Assembly: GCA_001871685.1 (NCBI GenBank)
Contig: MNVK01000089.1
Coordinates: 1 to 28,882, forward strand
DNA: 28,882 bases
From: Nitrospirae bacterium CG1_02_44_142
GTDB lineage: Bacteria; Nitrospirota; Thermodesulfovibrionia; Thermodesulfovibrionales; UBA1546
Direction of reading: 5' to 3'
Below, in pieces: positions 7,257 through 14,605 of this stretch. The first letter of the stretch is position 1. The number at the start of each line of letters is the position of its first letter. A program made the translations under genes and the position numbers. The notes under the pieces are model-generated. The model was not told where the DNA came from and did no database searches. It was given only the letters and a program-made list of their open reading frames with translations.

Positions 7257-7959
7257 ATTCTATATTAAACGTCTCTTCAAAAGAAATCTTTACTATATTT
7301 CTGAACCTTTCATCGCTTAAGCCCGGAACCGCCTCCATAAGTCCTGCCGTTGCGCCTTCTATATCCTGAATAGATTGAAGTCTGAAAACTCTTAATGCTG
7401 TTGGTTTGTCATTGAGGTAGGGTATTGAGCCTTGCTGCAAAAGTCCGTCAGTCCAGCGTTTTTGCGCAGAGCCTATCGCTTTTTTGCTGTTAATGGTTAT
7501 CTCGCCATAGGATGTTGATTGAAAGCAGAGCGGGCTTTTTGAGCGATGAGTTTCTCTGACTAATTTTGACTCCGGAGAAAGCCCGAGTTTTGATAAAGCA
7601 AGATAAAAAGCCGCGCTTATTTTTTTATAGCTGTCAAAGAGGCCCTTTGAAAATAAAGCGTTGTCAGTTTTTACAGAGAAGCTGTAAGTAAGTTCTTTAT
7701 TGTGAAGTATTGCCCTCCCGCCTGTGAGCCTTCTCACAACAGGGATTGATACATTACGGCAGTAGTCGGAGTCTATATCTCTGATTTTCTGAAAACAGCC
7801 AAGAGTTACGGAGGGCCTGTCCCAGGAATACAGCCTCAGTGCAGGCGGCGAGGCGCCTTTTCTGACAGAAATAGCAATGGCCTCATCCAGCGCCATGTTG
7901 TAGGATGCGCTGCCCGAACCCGAATTGATAAGACGCCATGTTTTGTGGTAATTTATCAT
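7129..7959 (-). CDS. LipM-like octanoyltransferase / lipoate-protein ligase A family
   Basis: The product is 276 aa. It belongs to the biotin/lipoate protein ligase fold: MALDEAIA near 22-29, SWDRPSVTLGCFQ, RRLTGGRAILHNKELTYS (76-93), and KKAIGSAQKR (159-168). C145 in PLCFQSTSYGEITI aligns with the nucleophilic cysteine of LipM octanoyltransferases, so octanoyl transfer from ACP to lipoyl domains is favoured over ATP-dependent lipoate ligation. The recognisable family ends near EEWNFRK; the last residues AQSSHPPEAD come from the overlap with the convergent membrane-protein gene and a small palindrome. No lipA or lipoyl-domain enzyme is nearby. LplA-type ligase remains possible. Confidence 0.85.
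   Translation of the reverse strand: MINYHKTWRLINSGSGSASYNMALDEAIAISVRKGASPPALRLYSWDRPSVTLGCFQKIRDIDSDYCRNVSIPVVRRLTGGRAILHNKELTYSFSVKTDNALFSKGLFDSYKKISAAFYLALSKLGLSPESKLVRETHRSKSPLCFQSTSYGEITINSKKAIGSAQKRWTDGLLQQGSIPYLNDKPTALRVFRLQSIQDIEGATAGLMEAVPGLSDERFRNIVKISFEETFNIEFISALPSQEEEFLAQKLNAEKYRTEEWNFRKQAQSSHPPEAD
7132..7148. repeat. Small palindrome in the convergent gene overlap
   Basis: ATCCGCC-tca-GGCGGAT, a perfect 7-bp-arm inverted repeat, lies where the 3' ends of the membrane-protein and LipM-like genes overlap. It is translated in both directions and lacks a following U-run, so it is more like a dispersed palindrome than an intrinsic terminator. Confidence 0.6.
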
Positions 7960-7995
7960 GTTTTTTGTGCTGTTATTTCAGGTATAATTATAACA

Positions 7996-8073
7996 GGATG
8001 CAGGATGCAAGATACACGATAAAAAAACCATGAATCATGCATCGTGAATCATGTATCGTGCATCATGTATCAT
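7996..8073. repeat. Array of atcatgtatcgtg-type short repeats
   Basis: Consecutive variants of atcatg(c/t)atcgtg run through the spacer ahead of the YjbQ gene (atcatgcatcgtga, atcatgtatcgtgc, atcatgtatcatag). An opposite-sense stretch (gatgcaagatacacgat) sits to their left, so the region can form a long imperfect hairpin. It fills most of the spacer between the divergent LipM-like and YjbQ genes and could lie in the yjbQ leader. Confidence 0.7.
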
Positions 8074-8086
8074 AGATGGAGGATAG

Positions 8087-8488
8087 GTGCTTAGATATAT
8101 AAATGTAAGAAGCAGCCAGAGAAGCGAATTTATTGACATAACCGAAAAAGTCAATGAGGTCATTAAAGAGGCAGGAATTGTCAGTGGAATATGCTATGTC
8201 TATGTTCCGCATACAACAGCGGCGGTAACAATAAATGAAGGCGCAGACCCCTCAGTACACCGCGACATACAGAATGCCTTGACCAGACTGGTCCCGCAGG
8301 AGATGAATTACTCCCACAGGGAAGGAAACGCCGATGCGCATATAAAATCAAGCATTATTGGGACGTCACAGCTTGTTATCATTGACGAGGGCAGGCTCGT
8401 TCTCGGCACCTGGCAGGCCGTTTACTTCTGCGAGTTTGACGGCCCCCGCCACAGAAGAGTAACACTCAAACTTATAGCTGATAAATAG
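8087..8488 (+). CDS. YjbQ/UPF0047 family protein
   Basis: The product is 133 aa, the family's usual size. Start is GTG at 8087, chosen because GGAGGA precedes it and the N-terminus MLRYINVRSSQRSEFIDIT matches the family. Conserved features include VYVPHTTAAVTINEGADP, MNYSHREGNADAHIKSSIIG, and GTWQAVYFCEFDGPRHR with several conserved histidines. The YjbQ fold is sometimes listed as a secondary thiamine-phosphate synthase because of activity in E. coli, but the physiological role is unsettled. It is the first gene of a plus-strand run that continues with the nuclease-like gene 10 nt downstream. Confidence 0.92.
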   Translation: MLRYINVRSSQRSEFIDITEKVNEVIKEAGIVSGICYVYVPHTTAAVTINEGADPSVHRDIQNALTRLVPQEMNYSHREGNADAHIKSSIIGTSQLVIIDEGRLVLGTWQAVYFCEFDGPRHRRVTLKLIADK

Positions 8489-8498
8489 GGCAGATAGA

Positions 8499-9317
8499 AT
8501 GGATGATGAAGAAATCCAGGCCCTGCGCAGCGAGGTAAAGAGATTAAGGAAGGCGCTTTCCGAGCTTACGCCGCCGCTTGAGGCGCTTCTCAAACGCCGC
8601 GGATTCCGAATATACAAAAAAGAGCCGTCAGAAGACCTGGCGCTTCCTGCAAAGAGATTCCTTGATGATTTTTATGAAATGCTGAAAAAATACTCTTTCC
8701 GCCTCTTTATCAGAGACGTGATAAAGCATCAGGAATATTTTATGAAAGAGCAGGTCGCAAGATATGCGGCATCCGATGTGACGGGAGCCTATGTTGATTT
8801 TCTTCTTTCTGTGAAGATGGTTGAACCGGCAGACGACGGCTTCAGACTGATAAAAAGGCGCATAAAGAGTTTTGGCGAGACGCTTGAGTGGTTCCTTTGT
8901 GAGACGTTTAGAAGAGAATTTGCGGTTGAAGCAGCCTGGGGAGTAAAATTCAAAAGACCGGGAGTCGGCGGTGATTATGACGTCATTGCAAAGATTGACG
9001 GCTCAATCCTTTATATGGAGGTGAAATCTTCCCCTCCCAAGCAGATTTATAACAGCGAGATTGCCGCATTTCTTGACAGGACCTTTGACCTGTCCCCTGA
9101 AATAGCGGTATTTTTTATGGACACGGAGCTGAGAATGAAAGATAAGATTGTGCCGATGTTTGAGGAGGAACTGAAGAAAAGGTTCCCCGCTCCCCCTCCT
9201 GTTACAAGGATTGAAAAAGAACTCTTTCAGATATGTGATAAAACCTTTATAATAAACTCTAAAGACAGCATCGCAGGCAACATAGAAAAGGTGTTAAACA
9301 GATATTTCAGGAAGTAG
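8499..9317 (+). CDS. PD-(D/E)XK nuclease-like protein with N-terminal coiled coil
   Basis: The product is 272 aa, not a family I can name. Residues 3-30 look like a coiled coil (EIQALRSEVKRLRKAL). The central part is helical. Residues 130-176 carry a PD-(D/E)XK-like core: helix with E130 (ETLEWFLCETFRREF), then GGDYDVIAKIDG with D161, then a strand ILYMEVKSSPP with E174 and K176. This order and spacing fit a Mg-dependent nuclease fold. The gene is between YjbQ and a 52-aa Cys protein, followed by an ExeA-like ATPase, all closely spaced. The target nucleic acid is unknown; a non-catalytic member of the fold is possible. Confidence 0.72.
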   Translation: MDDEEIQALRSEVKRLRKALSELTPPLEALLKRRGFRIYKKEPSEDLALPAKRFLDDFYEMLKKYSFRLFIRDVIKHQEYFMKEQVARYAASDVTGAYVDFLLSVKMVEPADDGFRLIKRRIKSFGETLEWFLCETFRREFAVEAAWGVKFKRPGVGGDYDVIAKIDGSILYMEVKSSPPKQIYNSEIAAFLDRTFDLSPEIAVFFMDTELRMKDKIVPMFEEELKKRFPAPPPVTRIEKELFQICDKTFIINSKDSIAGNIEKVLNRYFRK

Positions 9318-9331
9318 ATGCAGGAGGATAG

Positions 9332-9490
9332 ATGGATGTATGTGCAGTCTGCGCCTGGCGTGAAACATGCAATAAAAAATTTTCCATATCAGGCAAAGAG
9401 CTCCGCTGCCCTGACTTTGCCAGGGATGTGACTATTAAAGATAAGACAGAGGAAGATAAGGAAGAAAAAAAGAAGGAGGGCAGGGGATGA
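9332..9490 (+). CDS. 52-aa cysteine-containing small protein
   Basis: An overlooked short gene: ATG at 9332 is preceded by AGGAGG, and the TGA at 9488-9490 overlaps the next gene's ATG (ATGA), so translation is coupled. The product begins MDVCAVCAWRETCNKKFSIS and continues GKELRCPDF, giving four cysteines (4, 7, 13, 26) that could bind one zinc ion or an iron-sulfur centre. The tail is very acidic/basic (KDKTEEDKEEKKKEG). The tight packing between the nuclease-like gene and the ExeA-like gene and the good ribosome site make it a real gene. Function is unknown. Confidence 0.8.
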   Translation: MDVCAVCAWRETCNKKFSISGKELRCPDFARDVTIKDKTEEDKEEKKKEGRG

Positions 9491-11025
9491 TATACAATAA
9501 GTTCTTCGGTTTCAGGGAAGAGCCGTTCGGCCTGACGCCTAATCCTAAGTTTCTCTACATGAGCAAGAAGCATGAGGAAGCCATTGCTCATCTGAATTTC
9601 GGCATATCGGAGAATAAAGGTTTTATTATGCTCACGGGAGAGGTGGGCTCAGGGAAAACAACACTGATAAGATATCTCCTTAACAACTTAGGTTCTGATA
9701 CTCATACCTCTCTAATCATCAACCCAAAGGTTGACCCTCTTGAGCTTCTCAAACTCATAAACTATGATTTTGGCGTTACTGCTGCGGACAGCACGGAGAA
9801 ATACCATCTTGAGGCGCTGAACAATTTTCTCCTGGACGTATTTTCAAAAAATGAAAAGGCAGTCCTCATCATAGACGAGGCGCAGGAGCTGAGCCTTGAA
9901 AGCCTTGAGTTTATCAGGCTTCTGTCAAATCTTGAGACCAACACAAAGAAACTGATTCAGGTGATTCTCGTAGGGCAGCCTGAGTTAAAGAGGATTGTTG
10001 CAAGCGAGCCGCTGAAACAGCTGGACCAGAGGATTGCCGTCAGGTATCATCTGGAGCCGCTGAGCCGCGCTGATACAACTATATACATAAATCACAGGCT
10101 AAGGATTGCAGGCAGCGGGATGGCAATATTTCCTCCAAAGGGGATGAAACTTATTTACAAACACAGCCGCGGCATTCCGCGGCTTATTAACCTCGCTTGC
10201 GACAGGACCCTGCTGCTTTCCTATTCAGAAGGCAAGATTAATATTGATACAGGCATGGTAAGGAAGGCTGTAAGAGATTTAAAATCTCCAGACAGCAAGG
10301 GGAGGATAGGTTTTTTAAAACCTGCAATAATCGGAGTAGCTATATTCCTTCTTATTGTAATCCTTGCATACGGCAGTGTATCCAGAGAGGATAGCTTTCT
10401 TGAGAAGATAAGCGGCATGTTAAAAGGGGTAAAAATAGAGGGTGGTTTTTTCATAAATGACGGAATATATATGGTTTCAAATGAAGAGCTTTTTGAGGCA
10501 GCCTGCACGTTAAATCTCCTGAACATCTGGGGAGAAAAGGATTTAAAAGGCAGCGCTGAGATAAATAATGAGATAGGCAAGAGAGGTTTTTCTGTTTATA
10601 AACTCGGCAGCGACATTGATAAGGCGGTGAAATTCAATATGCCGTCTATCCTGTATATGAAGCAGGGGAAGACAAACAAGTGCGTGGTTCTCAGGTGGGT
10701 TGTGGGAAATGACGCATTGCTCATAGACCCGAGAGAGGGAAAGAATATCCTGCCGGTAAAAACATTCAAGAACATGATTACAGAGGGAGTTGTATTTTAC
10801 AAAAACAGATATAAAGGCAACAGCAGGGTTTTATTGCTCCAGCAGGAGTTAAAGGCGCGCGGCCTGTACGACTATCCCGTAACAGGGAAAGCGGGGCCGA
10901 GGACAAAACAGGCCTTGATGAAATTTCAGGAAAGGGAAGGGCTTGTTAAAACAGGAGAACTTGATGAGGAAACAGCAGTCATGCTTTCAAATACCGGGGG
11001 CGCGCCGAAACTGACTCCTGAGTGA
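9487..11025 (+). CDS. ExeA/GspA-like AAA+ ATPase with peptidoglycan-binding domain
   Basis: The product is 512 aa. Residues 1-275 form an ExeA-type ATPase: FFGFREEPFGLTPNPKFLY, Walker A GEVGSGKTT (51-59), Walker B AVLIIDEAQEL, then RGIPRLINLACDRTLLL. One transmembrane helix follows (about 282-303). The periplasmic part has a C39-peptidase-like region without an obvious catalytic set, then a peptidoglycan_binding_1 domain (about 445-505: LQQELKARGLYDYPVTGKAGPRTKQALMKFQ). GspA/ExeA proteins help assemble the type II secretion secretin through peptidoglycan; related proteins occur with pilus and exopolysaccharide genes. No secretin gene is in the window, so the partner is unknown. Confidence 0.9.
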   Translation: MIYNKFFGFREEPFGLTPNPKFLYMSKKHEEAIAHLNFGISENKGFIMLTGEVGSGKTTLIRYLLNNLGSDTHTSLIINPKVDPLELLKLINYDFGVTAADSTEKYHLEALNNFLLDVFSKNEKAVLIIDEAQELSLESLEFIRLLSNLETNTKKLIQVILVGQPELKRIVASEPLKQLDQRIAVRYHLEPLSRADTTIYINHRLRIAGSGMAIFPPKGMKLIYKHSRGIPRLINLACDRTLLLSYSEGKINIDTGMVRKAVRDLKSPDSKGRIGFLKPAIIGVAIFLLIVILAYGSVSREDSFLEKISGMLKGVKIEGGFFINDGIYMVSNEELFEAACTLNLLNIWGEKDLKGSAEINNEIGKRGFSVYKLGSDIDKAVKFNMPSILYMKQGKTNKCVVLRWVVGNDALLIDPREGKNILPVKTFKNMITEGVVFYKNRYKGNSRVLLLQQELKARGLYDYPVTGKAGPRTKQALMKFQEREGLVKTGELDEETAVMLSNTGGAPKLTPE

Positions 11026-11072
11026 TTTCTGAACTTTGCATATTGTGATAAAAGTAATAAATGTTTTTACAT

Positions 11073-11157
11073 TGTCATTGCGAGCGACTAACAGGAGCGT
11101 GGCAATCTTACGCAAGGATTACGAGATTGCTTCGTCATTTCACTCCTCGCAATGACG
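11073..11157. mobile_element. Small inverted-repeat (MITE-like) element
   Basis: About 85 nt bounded by perfect 11-bp inverted repeats GTCATTGCGAG (11074-11084) and CTCGCAATGAC (11146-11156), with internal gcggcaatct-like and gagattgcttcgtcattt blocks. It has no coding capacity. The fragment at 6131-6171 is a second, truncated copy. The form fits non-autonomous elements or REP-like repeats widespread in anaerobic bacterial genomes. No clear target duplication was seen. Confidence 0.75.
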
Positions 11158-11212
11158 CCTTATTGCGTTTGTATTAGTTAAAATTTATTTTATAAATCTA
11201 CAGGAGGGTAAG

Positions 11213-12574
11213 ATGGATTTAAAAGGGCTGAAGGGCATTCTCTCTGTCAACAAGGGCATTCTGGAATTGAAAGATAAGGCAGGGCTGCAAAAAATAATGG
11301 ATGAGCTTATTTATGAAGCGGTATTCACGGAAGATAAGGACAGACAGCTTGCGCTTTTTCTTTTAATAAAAGAGGCTGCAAAGGCGGCAGGCGCCGTCCC
11401 AGCTTCAATACAGGGGCTCTATGAAGAAATGGGGAGGAGCTATCCGGGCTTTACTGTGCCTGCAATCAATATCAGGGGGCTTACCTATGACGCCGCAAAG
11501 GCTATTTTCAGAAAGGCAAACCAGGTACATGCCGGCGCATTAATATTTGAGATTGCGCGTTCAGAGATAGGCTATACAAAACAAAGGCCGCTTGAGTATT
11601 CCACTGTTGTGCTTGCCGCTGCTGTGAAGGAAGGGTTCAGCGGGCCCGTGTTTGTGCAGGGAGACCATTTTCAGCTTGTCCGAAAAAACTATCTTGCTGA
11701 CCCGAAACCTGAAACAGACTATGCAAAGGGCTTGATAAAAGAGGCGGTGGAAGCGGAGTTTTATAACATTGACATTGACTCTTCAACGCTTGTTGACCTT
11801 GAAAAGCCCTCAACAAAAGAACAGCAGAGGCCGAATTTTGAAAAGACCGCGGAGCTCGGCGCGCATATAAGGGAAATCCAGCCAAAAGGCATTAATGTTT
11901 CTATCGGCGGAGAGATAGGAGAGATAGGAGGGAAGAACAGCAGCCCCGATGAACTCAGGACATATCTTGATGGATTTAAGGAAACATTTAAGGCAGGCAA
12001 GGGATTGAGCAAGCTCAGTGTGCAGACAGGCACAACGCATGGCGGAGTTGTGCTTCCAGACGGGACTCTCGCAAAGGTAAAAATTGATTTTGACACTCTG
12101 AGAACGCTGTCTGATATGGCAAGGAAAGAATACGGCCTTTCAGGCTGTGTTCAGCATGGAGCGTCAACACTGCCTGAAGAGGCCTTCCACATGTTCCCTG
12201 AGACAGGCACATCAGAGGTGCATCTTGCGACAGGGTTTCAGAATATCATGTATGACTGCAAGTCCTTGCCTTCAGAATTCAGGAATGAAGTCTATCAGTT
12301 CATAAAGACCGAATATGCAAAGGAGCGGAAAGAAGGACAGACAGAAGAGCAGTTTATTTACAGCACCAGGAAGAAGGGTTTTGGCCCTTTAAAGAAAAAG
12401 TGGTGGAACCTGCCTTCAAATATCAAGGCGCTGATAATGAAGGAACTTGAAGACAAGTTTGGACTGTTATTTGACAAGTTGAAAGTAGGCAATACTCAGG
12501 ATATTGTCAAGAGGACGGTAAGACCTGTGAATGTAAAGAAAGAGATACCTGAGTTATTGAAAAAAGAGTTATGA
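11213..12574 (+). CDS. Class II (metal-dependent) fructose-bisphosphate aldolase-like enzyme
   Basis: The product is 453 aa, clearly longer than typical class II aldolases (about 280-360). A helical N-terminal extension of about 75 residues precedes the barrel. Barrel motifs: FTVPAINIRG, VFVQGDH (D151, H152), YNIDIDSS, GEIGEIGG (233-240), QTGTTHGG (H276) and VQHGAST (H315). These supply the zinc-binding histidines and glutamate and the catalytic aspartate. Ribosome site AGGAGGG lies 5 nt before ATG. The stop overlaps the start of the phosphofructokinase gene (ATGA), so fructose 1,6-bisphosphate is the likely substrate; tagatose-bisphosphate or another ketose-bisphosphate cannot be excluded. 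Confidence 0.82.
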   Translation: MDLKGLKGILSVNKGILELKDKAGLQKIMDELIYEAVFTEDKDRQLALFLLIKEAAKAAGAVPASIQGLYEEMGRSYPGFTVPAINIRGLTYDAAKAIFRKANQVHAGALIFEIARSEIGYTKQRPLEYSTVVLAAAVKEGFSGPVFVQGDHFQLVRKNYLADPKPETDYAKGLIKEAVEAEFYNIDIDSSTLVDLEKPSTKEQQRPNFEKTAELGAHIREIQPKGINVSIGGEIGEIGGKNSSPDELRTYLDGFKETFKAGKGLSKLSVQTGTTHGGVVLPDGTLAKVKIDFDTLRTLSDMARKEYGLSGCVQHGASTLPEEAFHMFPETGTSEVHLATGFQNIMYDCKSLPSEFRNEVYQFIKTEYAKERKEGQTEEQFIYSTRKKGFGPLKKKWWNLPSNIKALIMKELEDKFGLLFDKLKVGNTQDIVKRTVRPVNVKKEIPELLKKEL

Positions 12575-13806
12575 AAGAAACAATTGCAATAGTTGTCGGA
12601 GGAGGTCCGGCGCCGGGGATAAACGGGGTTATAAGCGCTGCTGCGATTGAAGCAATAAAAAAAGGCAAGAAGGTGATAGGCATAGTCGGTGGATTCAAGA
12701 GCCTTTTCGCAGGCGATAAGAAGAAGGCTTTAGAACTTACCTTTGATAATGTGAGCAAAATCCACATCACAGGCGGCTCAATCCTGAGAACATCAAGAGA
12801 TTTTCCTGAAAAAGCGAAAGAGCGCTTCAGGGTTCTTATGTCAACATTGAAAGCGCTCAAGGCGAGGTATCTTATTACAATCGGCGGCGAAGGAACCCTT
12901 TATATGGCAAGATGGATAGAAAAAGAGGCGAAAGGGGGCATTGCAGTGGTCCATGTTCCAAAGACGATAGACAATGACCTGCCTATGCCCGGCGGAATGC
13001 CGACATTCGGATTTGAGACTGCGAGGCACTGGGGAGTTGAAATCGTAGAAAATATTCTTGAAGATGCAAGGGCCACAGGAAGGTGGTATTTTGTGACAGC
13101 GATGGGCAGATACACCGGACATCTTGCGCTCGGCATAGGGAAGGCGGCAGGCGCGACAGTTACGTTAATACCGGAAGAATTCAGGGAAGAAACACTTTCA
13201 TTAAAAAAAGTCGCTGACATACTTGAAGGCTCTATCATCAAAAGGCTTTCAATAGGCAAGGATTACGGCGTTGCCGTTCTCGCAGAGGGGATTGCAAACA
13301 AGTTTGACCCTGAAGAGCTTTTGAGGCATGAATGTGTGGAGAAGGATGAGACAGGCAGGGTGAGGCTCTCCGAGATTCAGCTTGGAAGGGTGATGAAGAT
13401 GCTTGTGAATAAAAGCCTTGAAGGCCGGGGCATAAAAGTTACAATCGTTGATAAAAATATAGGCTATGAACTCAGGGCTGCAAACCCGATTCCGTTTGAC
13501 GCCGAATATACCAGGAACCTCGGATACGGCGCGGTGAAATTTCTCTTGATGGGCGGCACAGGCTCCATGATAGTCTTTTATGAGGGCAAACTTAAGTCAG
13601 TGCCTTTCTGCGAGATGTTTGAGCCTGAGACAGGGAAGCCGAAGATGAGATATGTTGACATAACCTCCGAGACGTATCTTGTCGGAAGGGAATATATGAT
13701 GAGACTGGAGAAAGAAGACTTTAAACCTGAGAATATCAAAAAAATAGCAGTCTCGGCGAATATGAGAGTGAAGGAGTTTAAGAAAAGGTTTTTGTATATT
13801 GCATAG
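12571..13806 (+). CDS. 6-phosphofructokinase, probably pyrophosphate-type
   Basis: The product is 411 aa. PFK motifs are GGGPAPGINGVI (10-21), TIGGEGT (103-109), PKTIDNDLP (130-138, with catalytic D134), MGRYTGHLAL (178-187) and FETARH. Lysine 131 in PKTIDND is the hallmark of PPi-dependent enzymes, where ATP enzymes have glycine. The other discriminating loop reads GGEGT, whereas PPi enzymes usually show GGDDT and ATP enzymes GGDGS. So the donor is likely PPi, making the step reversible, but the pair is mixed. It overlaps the aldolase gene by 4 nt and forms a two-gene operon at the fructose-6-phosphate to triose-phosphate node. Confidence 0.88.
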   Translation: MKETIAIVVGGGPAPGINGVISAAAIEAIKKGKKVIGIVGGFKSLFAGDKKKALELTFDNVSKIHITGGSILRTSRDFPEKAKERFRVLMSTLKALKARYLITIGGEGTLYMARWIEKEAKGGIAVVHVPKTIDNDLPMPGGMPTFGFETARHWGVEIVENILEDARATGRWYFVTAMGRYTGHLALGIGKAAGATVTLIPEEFREETLSLKKVADILEGSIIKRLSIGKDYGVAVLAEGIANKFDPEELLRHECVEKDETGRVRLSEIQLGRVMKMLVNKSLEGRGIKVTIVDKNIGYELRAANPIPFDAEYTRNLGYGAVKFLLMGGTGSMIVFYEGKLKSVPFCEMFEPETGKPKMRYVDITSETYLVGREYMMRLEKEDFKPENIKKIAVSANMRVKEFKKRFLYIA

Positions 13807-13896
13807 TCTTAGTTTGACATCTTTCTAAGGATAGAAAAGGAGTTAAAGAGATGTTATCATTAGGCGTAAAGGTTTGAGGTTTCAGTGGAGGCATGA

Positions 13897-14244
13897 ATGG
13901 CAAGGGCGAAAAATAAAAAGATTTTAACCGGTGAAGAAATATTAAGCCTTCTGAGAGGGCGTCGGGATATTTTGAGGAAATACAGAGTTAAAAAGATAGG
14001 ACTATTTGGCTCTTACGCCAGAGAGGAGCAAAAAAAAAGAAGTGACATTGACCTCATCGTTGAATTTGACAGGACGGTTTTTGATATTAATCTAACCGGA
14101 TACTTTGACAATTTTATGGGTTTATCTTCATATCTTGAAAACTTATTCGGAGAAAAAGTGGATATTTTAACTCCTGTAAGTATAGAAACAATAAGGGTCA
14201 AAGAAGTTGCCGATAAAATTAAGCAGAGCGCCATTTATGTCTAA
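13897..14244 (+). CDS. mntA: MntA-like nucleotidyltransferase antitoxin
   Basis: The product is 115 aa. The minimal nucleotidyltransferase signature is complete: LFGSYAREEQKKRSDIDLIV with G38-S39 and metal-binding D50/D52, and a third acidic D89 in EKVDILTP. In characterised HepT-MntA pairs this enzyme transfers AMP to a tyrosine of the HEPN toxin and silences it. The HEPN gene follows with an 8-nt overlap. ATG at 13897 is chosen over the ATG at 13893, which reads only 7 codons. GGAG lies about 6-9 nt upstream. Confidence 0.9.
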   Translation: MARAKNKKILTGEEILSLLRGRRDILRKYRVKKIGLFGSYAREEQKKRSDIDLIVEFDRTVFDINLTGYFDNFMGLSSYLENLFGEKVDILTPVSIETIRVKEVADKIKQSAIYV

Positions 14245-14593
14245 GAGAGGCAATAAAGAATTCATCAGCGACATCAAAGAGGCTGCGGAGCGGATTGAGA
14301 AATATATCGGTAAGATGAAATATGAGATGTTTTTACAAGACACAAAGACTCAGGATGCGGTTATACGCAACATTGAGATTATCGGTGAAGCGGCCAAGAA
14401 CCTCCCTGATGAGTTCAGGAATAAACATAACGATATTGAGTGGAAAAACATTGCGGGCATGAGGGATAAAATTATCCACTTTTATTTCGGCGTAAAATGG
14501 GATGTTGTATGGAGCGTTATACATGACAAGATACCGAAACTTAAAATGCAGATTGAGCAGATATTGAGCGGCATTAACTCTGCAAATAAATGA
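14237..14593 (+). CDS. hepT: HepT-like HEPN ribonuclease toxin (DUF86)
   Basis: The product is 118 aa from the ATG at 14237; the longer frame from 14207 would overlap the antitoxin gene deeply. It is all-helical HEPN type with the catalytic R-x4-H motif at RDKIIHFYF: R76, H81, and Y83 as the tyrosine of R-x4-H-x-Y that MntA-type partners AMPylate. NIEIIGEAAKNLP is the usual DUF86 helix. HEPN toxins of this kind cleave RNA, including tRNA. All key residues are intact, so the module should be functional. An unrelated dGTPase gene starts 12 nt downstream. Confidence 0.92.
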   Translation: MSKRGNKEFISDIKEAAERIEKYIGKMKYEMFLQDTKTQDAVIRNIEIIGEAAKNLPDEFRNKHNDIEWKNIAGMRDKIIHFYFGVKWDVVWSVIHDKIPKLKMQIEQILSGINSANK

Positions 14594-14605
14594 TTTGACT
14601 CATTT

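Noticed and set aside
8087..11025. Complete type II secretion cluster around the ExeA-like gene
   Set aside because: No secretin, pseudopilin or GspE/F-type gene is present; only the ATPase with peptidoglycan-binding domain is seen.
13851..13877. 8-codon frame MLSLGVKV after an AAGGAG before mntA
   Set aside because: Could be a leader peptide, but it lacks codon bias or a hairpin set that would indicate attenuation; too short to support.
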